Below, piece by piece: positions 1 through 12,390 of a DNA stretch of 64,000 nt. The stretch's first letter is position 1, and every line of letters starts with the position of its first letter. This stretch comes from Centropus unirufus. Its lineage: Eukaryota; Chordata; Aves; Cuculiformes; Centropidae. The position numbers and the translations under genes were made by a program. The stretch lies in contig VYZI01000284.1 of assembly GCA_013397695.1 (NCBI GenBank), positions 480,551 to 544,550 on the forward strand, written 5' to 3'. A model generated the notes under the pieces. That model worked only from the letters and a program-made list of their open reading frames with translations, ran no database searches and was not told the origin of the DNA.

Positions 1-599
1 ATCAAATTGAGCAACTTAAGATGCTGAAGCACTCTGCCAGCTGGACATGAAAAGGAAATAATTAACACACACACAAGAGCTAGGTTTATGGAGAAGACTC
101 CTACTGACAACAGCAAGGAGATCCAAAGTTAAGACAGACACTGTGTCCTTGACTGGATCCATGTGCCCACAATTTGCAGCACATATTGTATTGTGGAAGA
201 GCACCATGTGTTGCAGCCATTTCAAGTAAGCAGATGGCTTTTTAAAGTGCTCAATGTAGAGAAAGCAAAGCCTTTTCAAAAGCTGGCATTTCACTCTCAT
301 TATTTGTCACAGACTGTTCCACCTCTTGCCTTTGCAATGCCCAAGCATCACCAAGGAAGTTCCGTCTCATGGAAGGCACTGTGCAAATGTATGAAAAAAA
401 AGTTTTGTTCCCTGACACTGCAGAGTGACCTATGAAGCAGAAGATTAATAATGATATTTCGTGTTTTGAAAGCACTGCCCAACATTAACTTACTTTTCCT
501 TGCAAAATCCCAGCCTCAAGAGAGAAAGCTGACAGGCATCAAAGCCCTGTTTGGTGTCTACCTATGTTTTTCAGGACCTTTATGCCTGCAACAGCATCT
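1..599. other. Non-coding stretch, nothing recognised
   Basis: Only short open frames of at most 94 codons on both strands occur here, overlapping one another in different frames, as expected by chance. A very short CA run sits near position 65. I see no splice-framed exon, repeat or RNA gene. Confidence 0.6.
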
Positions 600-1400
600 T
601 TTTGGCTAGTCTGAGCATCTCCCAGTGGTAACGCCTTTCTTTCATAACCAAATTCGGCAATGATAGCATGCAAAGTAATTGTTTATTGAAGACAGCTGAA
701 CCTAGCATCCCAACTTTCGTCTGTTATTTTTCGCATTTTTTAATAGGATCTCTCGTGCCTGCCTGGATAGTCACCCAAAACCAACAGAAGTAAGGCACCT
801 AATTTTAACATATCATCTTGAAGGATGGACTCTTTGGAGTACTGCACACTACAGATTTGTTATGATCAGAAGGGCCAGATGTCACCAGCTGAGCCGTTCA
901 TTTGATGCTGCGCCATTGCTCGGTGCTGCTGCCATAGATACTGCCCTGCCCTTATGGTGGCTGCTGTGATTCATTGAAAGTAATATCATCCCAACTGCCA
1001 CTCCAGGGAATCTTGCAGGCATGATTTTCTAACACAGCATGACCCATTAAAAATAACTGCCAGGAATCCTGCGCTTTATAAAAGGGCATCTTCATTAGCT
1101 CTCGCGGTGGGTCGCCAGAAAGTCCCAGGCGCTACAATAGTCACAAGGTAATTTGTAGTTATCAGGAACATTGCATTTAATGTCTTTATTCCTGTGGAGC
1201 TGGAGCCCACTGGTTACTAAACACAGACTCCTCCTCTTAAATCACAGAAATTAAAGAGGGAAGAGACCCATCAGATTTTTTTGTCAATCCGCTCTTCGAA
1301 TGCAAAATTGGCAAATGTACAGTCTTTGCCGCCAAGACATTCAGTGCCAGGGACACTCACCACCATGCTAGAGGCCACTTCACTTATCAGTGCCTACTGG
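600..1400. promoter_or_regulatory. Candidate conserved non-coding element (putative enhancer)
   Basis: Seen: CpG dinucleotides, scarce in the surrounding AT-rich DNA, are kept here, with five in about 65 bp at 1071-1133 and more at 620-760 and 1288-1335. An exact match to the MEF2 consensus YTAWWWWTAR lies at 1047-1056. A POU/octamer-like ATGCAAAG followed by homeodomain-type TAAT lies near 668-682. No long open frame is present. Inferred: retention of CpG and mixed complexity suggest purifying selection on regulatory DNA. The alternative is ordinary unique sequence with chance motifs. The boundaries are approximate. Confidence 0.35.
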
Positions 1401-3567
1401 TGCTTGGCCTTTCTCCTGAAACGATGAATTCCTGGTTATGTTGCACAGCACTCTGTCCTTTACATAGAACTTCATCCAAAGAACAGACTTTAAATTACTG
1501 CAGAAGGTTATGGACTGGATCTCTCACCTGCTTTATTTATTCTTCCAAATATACTGGAATAAGAGCTGGTGTTTTACTTGGATAGTTAGACAGAAGTACT
1601 TTAAAATTCTATTTTTTTCAAGTCAAGTAGAAAAGTCCTTTTTTTAATCAGGACTAAACAAAACTTCCATATAATTTAAAATTAAAATATCAGCTCTAGT
1701 TCTCCATGAAGATATTGTACATGGGCATGGACTGTCAATATGTTGTAAATAACCTCATTGTTTTTAAAAACAGGTACATAACTTCCAGGAGACCCATCCT
1801 TCATCCTGGCACTGGGGCTCATTCTACAGTGAACTGATGAGGGTAAAGTCCCCCCAGAAAGAAAATAAATACATGACAGATGTTATGCATGGTCTTATCA
1901 CCCTGGTCTTCAGATGCTATGGTGATGAACCGCCTACAAAAAAACACTCCAGTTAAAGTAGAAAGGCTGTAGTAACTAGCATTAATAGACACCTAGGCCC
2001 AGAAGCACGTTTTTAGATCCCATTCTAGTAGAAGTATTTACTTTGGTACTCTAGGTTGAATATTGACTCAAGTATTGTGGCCTAAATGAAGTTATGAAGA
2101 GTAGATCCTCTACAGCATTGAGCCTGAGCTATAATGCTTTGGGCCATAGCAGCAATTCAGAACAATGAGCAATAAACACGCGTCTGGCTCTGCAAGGGTG
2201 TGGACCGTGTTTCAGTGCAAGGTCCTTGCAGGATTGGAAGAAAGGCCTCCAGGCTATTTTGCAGTTTCTGAATGATGACCAAGAACAAGCTTCAGTTCTG
2301 TGGTGAGTATATCAAAGAGGGAGAAATTCTTTCCATTATATACTACCTTCCCAGTCATTATGAAATCATTTGATATTCACTGTGATAACACCAAGCATTA
2401 GAGCACTTATTTGGTGTTCATATGATTTGTCTTATGCACTACCCCAGGAATCCCATTGTAATTAGCCATTAGTTAATGTAAATAGTAATGGACATTTAAA
2501 CTAAAGTGTTACCAGATAGGGTCAGTAGTAGCAGAGAATTGATGTGTTCGTGAAACCAGGTACAGTCTCTTCAAAAAGCTCCTCTAATAGTAATGAAAGC
2601 CTAATAGTGAATTTGTCACTTCATCAGAATCAGGGACTGTTAAAAGCATTTTACAGCATTTCAACTGAAAAACATATTTAACATTCCCCCTCCTCTCTCT
2701 GCATCTCTAGAAGACTGGGCACGTGGACATCTTTCCTTTTATGCAACAAATAGACAAAGATTATTTCAAAACTTTTCTCTACACAGCATTATACTCTGCA
2801 TCGAGTATATCAACAAAATATCAGATGTGTTGGCAACTTGCACATGTCCTCCAGTTGATGGGTCACTGGTTGCTTTAAACCAAGGAAAAGAGCAATAAAG
2901 AAAAGTAAGCCTTTGAAAAGTTAAACTAGTTTTACTGTTTGCATGGTGTCCATCCTTGAATAAACTGTAGTAATGAACTGTAATAGCATGGGATCTGGCA
3001 TAATCCCTTCTCCCCTGCCAGACGTATTCCAGGAGATGCTTTAGAGCTGGAATTCACTGACCTTTGTACAAGTGACACAGATCTAGCTTTCTGGTAAGGA
3101 GCCACAAATTATCATTGAGTGGAGCTGCGAGGACAATTTCTTGCAGAAAGCAAAAGTAGCAAAACTTGATTCTTTGCCAGCTTTATAAAAGGCTAAAAAA
3201 ATTCACTTTTCATCCAGGACACATATGTGAATTATTATCATAAGAAAGAACTGACTTAGGCCAACTGTAATAGAAATGGGAACTTTTCACTGTCATATGG
3301 TGTGCTAGCCAGGGTTCCTGTAAATAACAACAATAACAAATCTATCTCAAGAACCCAGTAGAAATACAATGGCAACACTAGAAGCTTAACACTTGTTTTC
3401 CAGTTAATATAGTTTTTCTTTCATCAGTAATAAAAGAACAGTAATTATTAATAACAATGGCTGATCTCAATTCTTATCAAGAATTGTTACCACACAAAAC
3501 ACTTACAAACACAGGAGGTCAAAAACTGTTGGAAAAACATGTTGCAGAATTAAAATTACTATTTGTT
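1401..3567. other. Non-coding stretch, nothing recognised
   Basis: The sequence is AT-rich and unique-looking. The longest open frame is 61 codons (1400-1585) with no familiar motif. TAAT-rich words around 2450-2500 are unremarkable given the base composition. Confidence 0.55.
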
Positions 3568-3582
3568 TTGTTGTTGTTGTTG
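3568..3582 (+). repeat. (TTG)5 microsatellite
   Basis: Five uninterrupted TTG units directly follow a T/G-rich lead-in. This is a simple repeat with no indication of function. Confidence 0.9.
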
Positions 3583-5215
3583 TGATTACTTCAGCTTATA
3601 ACTACAGAAGGATGCTTTTACTTACTTTTGGGAAGGCAGAAAGAGAAGAATCTGAGGAAACACCAGGGCTGATTAATACATGGGGCTAGTTCCTCCAAGA
3701 GAGAAAATAAAACAAAATTTAGCCAATCTGGAATTAAAGAGTAATGAGCTGATTAGATAGTTTCTTTTCATAGCTCATAATTATTGGTATCCTTGGCTAA
3801 TTGAAAAGTTTCCAAGACTCAGCTTTAAGACTTTGTTTTAATTCTATAATGGAAAAAATGAGAGTTCATCACAAGCTGGTTCTTTACTGGGCGACTCTTT
3901 GGGAAATTTCAGTAAAAACAATCCAAAACCAAAATGCTGTGATGACAAGTTGACAGCGATTGTGCTTCCCTGTTCTTCCCAGAATGGTCAAAGTCCTACA
4001 TTTGCAGATATTTGCATCAGAACCCCTGAGTTATATCTTTACATGAGCAGTATTTTGCTCTTCCAAGTTCCAGCTTTTTAGTTTGCCACTGCAAGCAGTC
4101 CCAACCCGTGAGGCATCTTGTGCAAAAATCCAGTTGTGAAATCGAAAACACAAGGAAAAAATTTCATGCTATGCCTCATCTGAAACTAAAGATTTTCTTC
4201 ACTTGTCTCTTTTAGCTTATCTCTGAAAGACATGCAGTAGAAATCTTTAATTACTCTGAAAGGTCAGGCTTCAAAACTGTATATTTAATCTGGATTTAAA
4301 GAAACATTTTCTGAACAGATGTGCTGGTATGCAAACACCTGCTGCTTCCTTTCTCCTCAGTATGTTTAATTTTATTTACTTATTTAATTTTTCTCCTTTT
4401 TTTCCCATTACGGTGGTTTTGTGTAGGTCTTTCTGATCTTGGACCTGCCTTTTCTCTTTCAACTCCATTACAGCAGGAGAATATCAAAAGAAATCCTATG
4501 GACCAGTAGGATTTACAGCAGAGATGATAATTCCTCATCCTCAAGGGCTCCTCTTTTGGCACGTAAGGCAAATGGCTGTGGCCCCCCTCATCTTGATCTC
4601 AGCCCTGTGCTGATCACAGCCATACTGCTCAAAATGGAAAGTGATGCCAACACTGTCACTGCAGAGATTTCCATTGATTGCAACAGGTCCTCAGTTCCAT
4701 TTGTCCTGAACTGACTGTACTTGATCTCATTCCTCAAGGAAGACAAACAGGGCTGAAGAAGGAACTTTTCCTCTTTACCAACAAAAGAATAGTGCAATGC
4801 GGCAAGGTTTTCATCATTTCTTTCTCAATATATGCTACAAAACTGATCATAAATAGTCTCTGGGTGCAATAAAATTGGGAGCCAGGCTTATAGAGCAAGA
4901 GGGGAGAAGTAGGAATCTGGCAGTGAGTTTGGAGCCATCCCAAATATTGGATGGTGGGTGGCAGGAAAGTGAAAGCCATCTGGTGGCTCAGATTTCTTGT
5001 ATAAGGAGGTCCTCTGGTTTTGAATATGTGGGCCTCAGCTCCTCCAAGAAACAAATGCCTGCAAAATGAAAAAGGAAATGTAATGGTTTGCCTGTGAATT
5101 TTGATATGTGATGCAGTAAAAACAGAGTTTCTAATAATGACATTTCTACATTTCTTCATTATGAGTCATGAGTAAACATGACATTTCTCAACACGATCTA
5201 GATATGTGATCAAAG
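3583..5215. other. Non-coding stretch, nothing recognised
   Basis: Several overlapping small open frames occur, the largest being 141 codons on the minus strand at 4734-5159. That frame overlaps open frames on the opposite strand, has no recognisable domain and no clear splice context, so I treat it as a chance frame. Confidence 0.5.
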
Positions 5216-5237
5216 ATTAAAATGGAGCCATTTTAAT
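5216..5237. repeat. 22-bp palindrome with 2-bp spacer
   Basis: The arm ATTAAAATGG (5216-5225) is followed by AG and its exact reverse complement CCATTTTAAT (5228-5237). The pairing stops abruptly at both ends. It could form a small cruciform or bind a dimeric protein, but it may also be chance in AT-rich DNA. Confidence 0.85.
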
Positions 5238-8200
5238 ATTTTAATTATTCTAGCACTGTCAGGCTTCAGAGTCTGTTATGCCAACACCCAGTGCAGAGCA
5301 AATAATTTGTAACAAAGAATTTTATAAATTTTATCTTCTTTTTTTCTCCACATGAATTGTGTGTGAATGGGTCATTATTTTCTCAGATTTGCTCGTTATT
5401 TTAAATGATCCACTATGAAAAATTTTGACCAATATTTCTTATTCTGCAGCTTCTTCACTACCAGTTTGTAACTGCCTGGACTACTTTTGTATGAACAAGC
5501 AAATCACATGGCCTCCTTTCTGCTTCCAGATTGGCTGAAAAGTGCTTTCCTGGGTAAGGTACTCCCATTTATGAGTTTGATATATGCTTTCTGCAGATCT
5601 AACTGTTTTCCATTTGAAAATGCTGTTTCCACAAGCACTCTTATGAGTCAATTCATTCATTACAGAATTCATGGGGAGATGGGGAGGAGTGCAGACACAG
5701 CAAAGAGAATTCGGACTTTTATATCAGAAATTATTTTGCTGATTTTCTTTCTTCAGTTATTTTTATTTTGGTTCCGAGCCCATTTTTACATTCTCTTTGG
5801 CTAACAGACCTTTATAACTAGAGGAGAACCAGTGGGCTTATCTAGGTGTAAACATCTTGTGCATTACTATAAAGCAGAAGGGAAGACCTTTCTTCAATAG
5901 TCAGTGACATACAAATTACTGATATTTCAGTCCATGGCCAGGTGCTCCAAAAGAATTAGGAACAGGTTCCCCTACCAGTCCAGTAGTTTCAGGCATTTAA
6001 CAGTGTATGGTTCATGAAGCATTTGATTTGACAATTAGAAAGCAATCCCAGATAGTTGGTGTCTCTCTTATCCCCCAAAATACCCATCCTGTTACCCATC
6101 CAATCTAGTAATACAATGTGGATAAGATATGAAGTTTACCTTCCTTACAATGGTAAACCTGAAGAATCCATCCCTTATGTAGGTTAACTAAATCCTTCTT
6201 AGCTAAATTTGTATGTCTTATCTCTGCACCTACCTGAACCTTTTGCTTTACCTGCTGCCTGTGGCAATCAGTCCAAATTTCTAATACTCCATCGGTAAGG
6301 CAATTTGGCTTGTGTATTTGTTACACCAACCCATTCCTTTATTCTGGAAACAGATATAATTTTTTAAGGAAGACACGTAAATAACTGAGGCAGGAGTCTC
6401 CTCCATAGGTTGCAGAAGCCAGCATAACCCAGTTTGATTTGTACACTGGGCATTCTCAATAGTCAATTTTTTCAGTGTCGCCTCAGCCAGTCATGCAGTC
6501 CTCAACCTTCTGAGGTCTCACAGGAGTGCTATCCTGCACTGTGAGGCAATCAAATCCAATATTTATGCTGGAAATGTTCCCTTTGTGGTTCATGTTTGGA
6601 AGCAACTCAAAAGCGGAGAGAGATGGGCTTAGAGCAATCTGCCCATCAATTAGCAACATTGAATGACTCCTAAATTCCTAGTCTGCCAGAACAGCCACTT
6701 GCAGCACAGCTCTGGGCATAAACCACAGGGTGAGAGGTGAGGCACGGTGTGGACGGGAGCACACAACTTGATGCTTCATTTTAACTTTGCACACCACATG
6801 GTGTACCGGGGCTCCCGTAGCAGCTGAAATTGCTTTAAAGAGCGCCTGTTCTCTGTGAGTCACTGAGAGTGAGTCACACACACCACTGACACAGGATCAG
6901 AAAGCCTTCCTTTTTGCAAATGGTAAGTGATGACGACAGTTAAGCAAGGGAGTCCACTGTGACTCTCCTATTCCAAGATGTGTCATTGTAAGCCTGATGG
7001 AGCGCCCGCAAAGAAAATACTGTGGTCCAACTGCTTCATTAGTTGTCCTTTCCTGGATAAAAGAAACATCCATACATATTTTAAGTTTCACCTTCACATT
7101 CTTTTATGCTTTCATCCTCAGAGGGATGGCTATGGAGAATGCCTGTATTGCAGCTACATCCATCTATCAGCCTACCTTTCCCTACTTCATCCTGGTAATA
7201 GGCAATACCAGCGGTTATGCAGAGCCCTACAATAGTACCTCCAGGAACAAAAAAATGTGGGTTAGAAAGATTTTTTTTAAATGGCTAGAGAATACTTTTT
7301 CATTTTCCTTCCTCTACAGATGCCATTTTCTACTGATCAGTACCTCTAAATTTTACCCTGGAGTCATTATATACACAGTTAAAGCATATAAGATGCTAAA
7401 CCCAACAGGCCATTCTTCCCACCAGATGAAGTTTCTCTTCAGCACCTACAAACCCATGCATATGTAAATACAAATCTAATTGTATATTGAATGTATCTGA
7501 GTATATCTGTAAGTATCTGTAATCAAGTATTTTTAATCAAAGAACACATCAAAAAGTGGTAAGGTCGACCAGAAAATGAGAAAAGATAAGAAATCAGAAT
7601 CTTTACTTGGCTTCTTTCTGCCTATGTGCTGTGGCAGAGTCCTTAATTATATGATCACGTCCTGTTCTTCTTCAATACTATCCTCTCAGTGAAGAACACA
7701 GCATAGGAAACTGGGCTCTTATTCAATATTACATTTTATCTTCATCATCCAATGTGTGGATTCATGCACTGTGCAGCTCTGCATTGGAGACAAAATAGAA
7801 GTTTTGCTCTCCCCTTCTACTTGTAGAGGTGTTGGCGAAACAACAAATAGTTGTTTCTATTTTTTGCCATCATAAAGGATTTACTTTCATGATACTACTG
7901 TGAGGAAGTGTCAATAGATGGTCTCTGGCTTACACGTACAAAAACTGAGACAAAGATTAATATAAGAATCTCAAATGTGTAATTTTATTTGGGATTCCCA
8001 ATTCAAGAACTTACAGAATGATGTTTAGAGCATTTTGCATATTTACAGAACTTTCTCTGCTCAGAGCAGAGGTCATCTTGACCTCACACACAGCTGTTGG
8101 AAGTCTGCAGCTCTAAATACCAGAGCTGCGATCCCAGAAAATCAAGCTCCCTGTGGAAGTTGTTTTCTGAAGCAACTTGGCTGCCATCAGACAACAACTA

Positions 8201-8240
8201 TGGAAATGAAGCCAGGGTAGAATTGAATTACTCTGCTTAC
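5238..8240. other. Non-coding stretch with minor hairpins
   Basis: There is no convincing gene. An open frame of 156 codons (6997-7467, plus strand) overlaps frames on both strands and resembles no family I know. Two small stem-loops are visible. One has arms CTCAC..AGTGC / GCACT-GTGAG at 6517-6545. The other has 8-bp arms GAAACAAC / GTTGTTTC at 7837-7857. Both are within what chance would give in 64 kb. Confidence 0.5.
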
Positions 8241-8417
8241 CTTTGACAGCACTCTACAGATAAGTCTTTTCTTCCTCCACTTCCCCTGTCCCAGGCACGA
8301 GACAGATTTTCATTCCCACAATACGTAAGCAAGGAGGATGTCCGCCTACAGTCACCACATTGTTCAGATACATCATCACAGCACAGAATGTCCTTTTCGA
8401 TGAACCAGTCACGGGTC
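8241..8417 (-). other. Candidate unrecognised exon, splice-flanked open frame
   Basis: Read on the minus strand, an acceptor-like ...GCATTTTAG ends at 8418, and a donor-like CAAAG/GTAAGC begins at 8240. The 177 bp between them stays open in one frame with symmetrical phase (one base completes a codon at the start, two begin one at the end), giving 58 whole codons. The encoded segment is cysteine-rich, with Cys-Cys pairs near both ends and single cysteines between. A second acceptor-like CTGTGCAG lies 35 bp upstream (exon start 8452) and the frame is open from there too. I recognise no protein family. CpGs are more frequent here than in the flanks. It could be a coding exon, a long non-coding RNA exon or a coincidence: splice-like dinucleotides are common, and I see no neighbouring exon. 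Confidence 0.18.
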
Positions 8418-8457
8418 CTAAAATGCAAAGTAATGACATCACAGAGACAGTGCTGCA

Positions 8458-10559
8458 CAGATGAAGAATCAGAGTGATGATTAAGGTCAGGGACATGGTG
8501 CCTGGCATTTTCTGACATTCTTCTTTTGAGTTCTCAGCCACAGTGTAACGCATGCATCACCATTTTGGGGCTTATTTGTATTTTTTTTTCCAATTCCAAC
8601 TTCTTTGGTTTACCTTTGCTAGTTCCTTTTAATTTTCAGTTCCTCCCTCACTTCCATAGTTGAACAAAGCTAGTTCTCACCATAGAAATCATGAAATAAA
8701 CAGTTTAGGCTTGATTGAGTCCAAACACCTGACAGGAGAGCCTTACCATAGACCATGTTTAGCAACCCTTAGCAAACTTTGGCCATTAGTATCATCACAA
8801 TCTATAGTTCTCCATTTTGTCTGGGTTCAGTGGGGTTTCAGTCCACTTAGCTTCATGGTAATGGGGTTTCCTAAGCATATTTGACAACATGACTTGCAGG
8901 AATTATTGTTTGAAAACAGTCTGCCTTGGTGGTGATATGCATGATAATGAGTATAAAATGTAGCCTATATGCATTGGCAACTTAGACTTGACTGAAAACC
9001 TAACTAACCTATCTTCCAGCAAAACTGGTGTGTATGACGGTGCAAAGGTCACAGGAGGAGACCTTCCTACTATTGAGGAAGAAACGGGCTGGGATTACAT
9101 TTTTTTTCATTAGGCGTGTAATAATTTTTTTAAAAAAAAACAAACACAAAACAACAACAAGAAAAACTCAACAATGTTCTTGATGAGTTTAAGATCTACA
9201 GGAAAATATTTAACATTGCACTACAATGAAAGGAATTGGTATGAAGCATAAATGGCAAAGCAGTGAAAAGAACTGACACAAAGCATACTGGCATGTACAG
9301 CAACACCCACACAATCAAAAGCATTCAAGAAAATAAAAAAAAATCAAATGACTGAAGATCTAGCTATGCAAGGGTGCTATATACCAAAAGTAATTTCTAG
9401 CAAGAGCTATTCTGAAGATTTGAATGAGCTGGAATTTCAGGAAAAGGTTGAATCAAATGGAAAAAAGAAAGAAATGAGGGGTAAAAGGAGAACTCAAAAA
9501 TACATTCAAATACTTCATTCAACATCTTAGTTCATCTTTATTTCAGGGCTCATGTTTAGAGGTGAATTTGACCCCAAAGCTTTGAATTTGAATATCTTTA
9601 GATTTTGATGCTCTTCAAAATTAATGAGATATCACAGCCAAGTTTGTATTTGGCCTCAATCCCAAGAAAAAAATTCTAAATCCAACCTTTTCCAAACTTT
9701 GGCTGTTCAGTTTAACGTCCCAGTTTGGATTCAAATTCAGCATTTCAACTCATTCTTTATTTATATCGCTTCATATCATGTCACAAAGCAAGAGCATACA
9801 GTCGGACCCAGTGTAATAACAAGACAAAGCAGCAAAGCACACTGTAATGCATCTCATACAATAACACTGCAACAACTACCTTTACAATTTAAATGCTCTT
9901 TTTTTGTTTCTCCCATTTGAAAGCCATGCTGATTTTACTGTGCACTGAAGATTTTTGGAAATCCAAGGCATAAAATGCATGAATGACTAGTGAGCCCCAT
10001 GCACTTCCATGACAGCGTTTTTCTCTTAGTTACAGCAAGGGTAATGTTATCAGCACCAAGCAACCTGGATGAAAATTATCAATTGGTTACCAAGAAACCT
10101 AATGATTTCATCAATAATATTTTACCAGTTACAAAGGTCATTTAGAGAAGTGATGCCACACGAAATGTGCTTGTGAAGTGGGTGATGTGTGGGTGGCTGT
10201 TAAGGGTCAACACTTCATTTCTCTTTTCTTTAATTGATACTTCTGAATGAGTATTAATTGAGCTGCAATGAAAAGAGTGTGCAGTTTGACAATGCCAGTG
10301 ACAGGATGGAAGTGCCATTTGCAGAGTGTATATAACCACAGCTAGCACCCTCAAAGCGTTAATTCCATTTTATGTCTTTCACATTTAATAGCAAATTTGC
10401 TATTTAATCTTTAAGACAGAAGTTACTTATTCTCAATCTACCTCTCACTTGCACTGATATAATCTCATGCCACTCAGACTGGCCTGTGGCATGAAGCACA
10501 TCACACTTTCAAATCAGGTCCATTTTTTCATTAGCTCATATCCTTCCTGAGATGCCCTC
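8458..10559. other. Non-coding stretch, includes A-rich low-complexity patch
   Basis: No gene is recognised. An A-rich low-complexity patch with ACAA-type units lies at about 9122-9165 after a T-run. It might be the degraded tail of an old retroelement insertion, but no body of an element is visible next to it. Confidence 0.5.
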
Positions 10560-10720
10560 CTTTACAGATGGCTGATCAGCAATCAACACTAGTTTGTTTC
10601 AATCAGAAAAGCAGCCGTAACTTCTCATTTAAAGACTGTTCCTGGAGAAGCGCATTAGTCGAAGGCATAAAGCTGGCACTGGGGCAACAGTGAGTCTCAC
10701 AACTGATTTCTTTTTAGGAT
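10560..10720. promoter_or_regulatory. Weak candidate conserved non-coding element
   Basis: This is a mixed-complexity stretch with several CpGs around 10614-10665 and no open frame of note. It is listed only because CpG retention in an AT-rich desert often marks constrained DNA. Conservation is not visible from one sequence. Confidence 0.2.
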
Positions 10721-11104
10721 TTTTTTTAAAGAGATAGACCTTTTTTATGTGGAGGCGTGTTTGTTATTTTAAAACAAAGCATAATGAAACCCATGCCTTC
10801 ATGTGTTGTGGGGAGCCCTTCATGTAGCCTGTGCAGGTGCCAGTAGAGTGTAAATCCGAGGAGTGAATAGAAAAGGTAGCAAAAGCCCAGAAGGAAGCCA
10901 GAGAATAGTTCCCATATATACATGCTGACACTTTCTCCCTCTCTTTTCCTCCTCCAGCAATGCAGTGTGGTGCCCTTTGAGCCTACTTGACTGAGGTTAA
11001 ACATTTACACTTTTTCAGAGGTCCAGTCAGTCCACTCAGGAAGATACTGACTTTCATAGCAGGATACTTCAAAATTATTTCCTGTCTGCTTGGGCAGCTC
11101 AAAA

Positions 11105-11121
11105 ACACACACACACACACA
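11105..11121 (+). repeat. (AC)8 microsatellite
   Basis: A short uninterrupted AC dinucleotide run is followed by an AGAG transition. It is a simple repeat. Confidence 0.9.
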
Positions 11122-11219
11122 GAGAAGCAAAGGTCAGATGTCATCCAAGTGGCAGGAGAGTGCCAGCTAAACGCTTGGGATATATTTTCATACTGGTTCT
11201 CCAATTCTGCAGGAATCTA

Positions 11220-11370
11220 GTCAGCACCTACAATTCGCTCTAGTGCATTAACCCTGGGTGCAAATGATAGGATTTACCCTTCCAGGCACTGACTTGTGGA
11301 TGCCGCCAGATAGCGAGATAACTTAATGATATCATTTGCACTCACAGTTAACCACAGGTAGAAAAGACAC
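11220..11370. promoter_or_regulatory. Weak candidate conserved non-coding element
   Basis: Four CpGs lie between about 11236 and 11316, together with GATA-type words (ATGATAGG, GCGAGATAAC), a TTAATGATATCATT homeodomain-like site and a RUNX-like AACCACAG. Such a dense mix of words is typical of enhancers, but this is a weak argument alone. Confidence 0.22.
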
Positions 11371-12390
11371 CTGAGGTGACTTGAAAAAGATAGAGAGGTC
11401 TTTTTCCCCTCTTCTCCCCTCCTCAAAACCATATTTCTTGCATTCAGTGAGGAATTGCTTTTTAGCTTTCAGTCCAGAAAACACAGAGCTGCCCAACACT
11501 TCTTTCCCTGTAGTACACGTTTGCTGTTAACTGCATCAGTCTCCTGCTCGGCCTTTTTTCCTTGTTTGCATGAGCTAGCAATCTACAGGAAATTCACTCC
11601 TCTTTCCTTACTCACTGCTTTCTGCTCCTTTATTTCGTCCTCTTTTTATATTTGAGTTCATCTCAGTTGTAACTTTTTCCTATTCCCTTCTGCCCCTAAC
11701 ATTCTGTTATTAAATTATCTTTTAATTCTGCCTTGCTTTTTTCTTTATTTTCTGGTTGCTGATATCTTTCTGACCCCAAATCAATTCAACCAAATCCCCT
11801 CTTACCCTCTAACACCCATGTTCTGTAATTCCTTACTCACATCTCTGACTATTCTCCTCTGCCCTCTCCCATTTTCTTTTGTACAGGCAGGTCTGCCTCC
11901 AAACAAACCAAGCAGAAAGATGGCTTCCTGCACACTTGCCTCCACTGATATTTTATACACGCAAATATGCTTAGCGTGGTGTCATCCACGTCATCATCTC
12001 ACTGTGATTGCAGAGAGATGGCAATGGATGGCAATTGCTTTACATGCTCACAGAAGCAGGGACTTGAAAAGGACCTCATCACTAATTGAGGTCTGTGGAT
12101 GCCAAGAATAGACACAAAGAAATTACATTAATAAAATGATGCTGGTAAAAACAGCACTGGCAATAGGCACCCTGGAAAGGCAGAGCTTCTCTGACCACTG
12201 GATGTGGACCCTCTTTGCATGCCTTCTTCATTTACCATAAGTTCCTGCTACTTTACATCTAAACCGAATGTGAGCGATGTGCAAAGATATTCTGAAACTT
12301 AATTACTCCTCCAGTTTAGTATGAAGCCAGGGCTCAAACAGCTGAATGATGCCGTTTGGAAAGGACAATTGGTTACTACACTTATCAGAT
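11371..12390. other. Pyrimidine-rich non-coding stretch
   Basis: The plus strand is markedly T/C-rich from about 11400 to 11900, which keeps several frames open on the plus strand without meaning. No gene is recognised. Confidence 0.5.

Noticed and set aside
3468..3486. 8-bp inverted repeat CAATTCTT / AAGAATTG with 3-bp spacer
   Set aside because: Arms of 8 bp with short spacers are expected several times in 64 kb by chance.
4734..5159. 141-codon minus-strand open frame
   Set aside because: It is overlapped by several plus-strand frames and its sequence resembles no known family. It is consistent with chance.
6997..7467. 156-codon plus-strand open frame
   Set aside because: It has no recognisable domain, overlaps other open frames on both strands, and has ordinary AT-rich composition.
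8254..8553. 99-codon minus-strand frame with a hydrophobic, signal-peptide-like start
   Set aside because: It overlaps the candidate exon in another frame. The hydrophobic stretch follows from T-rich intron-like DNA, and no family match is apparent.
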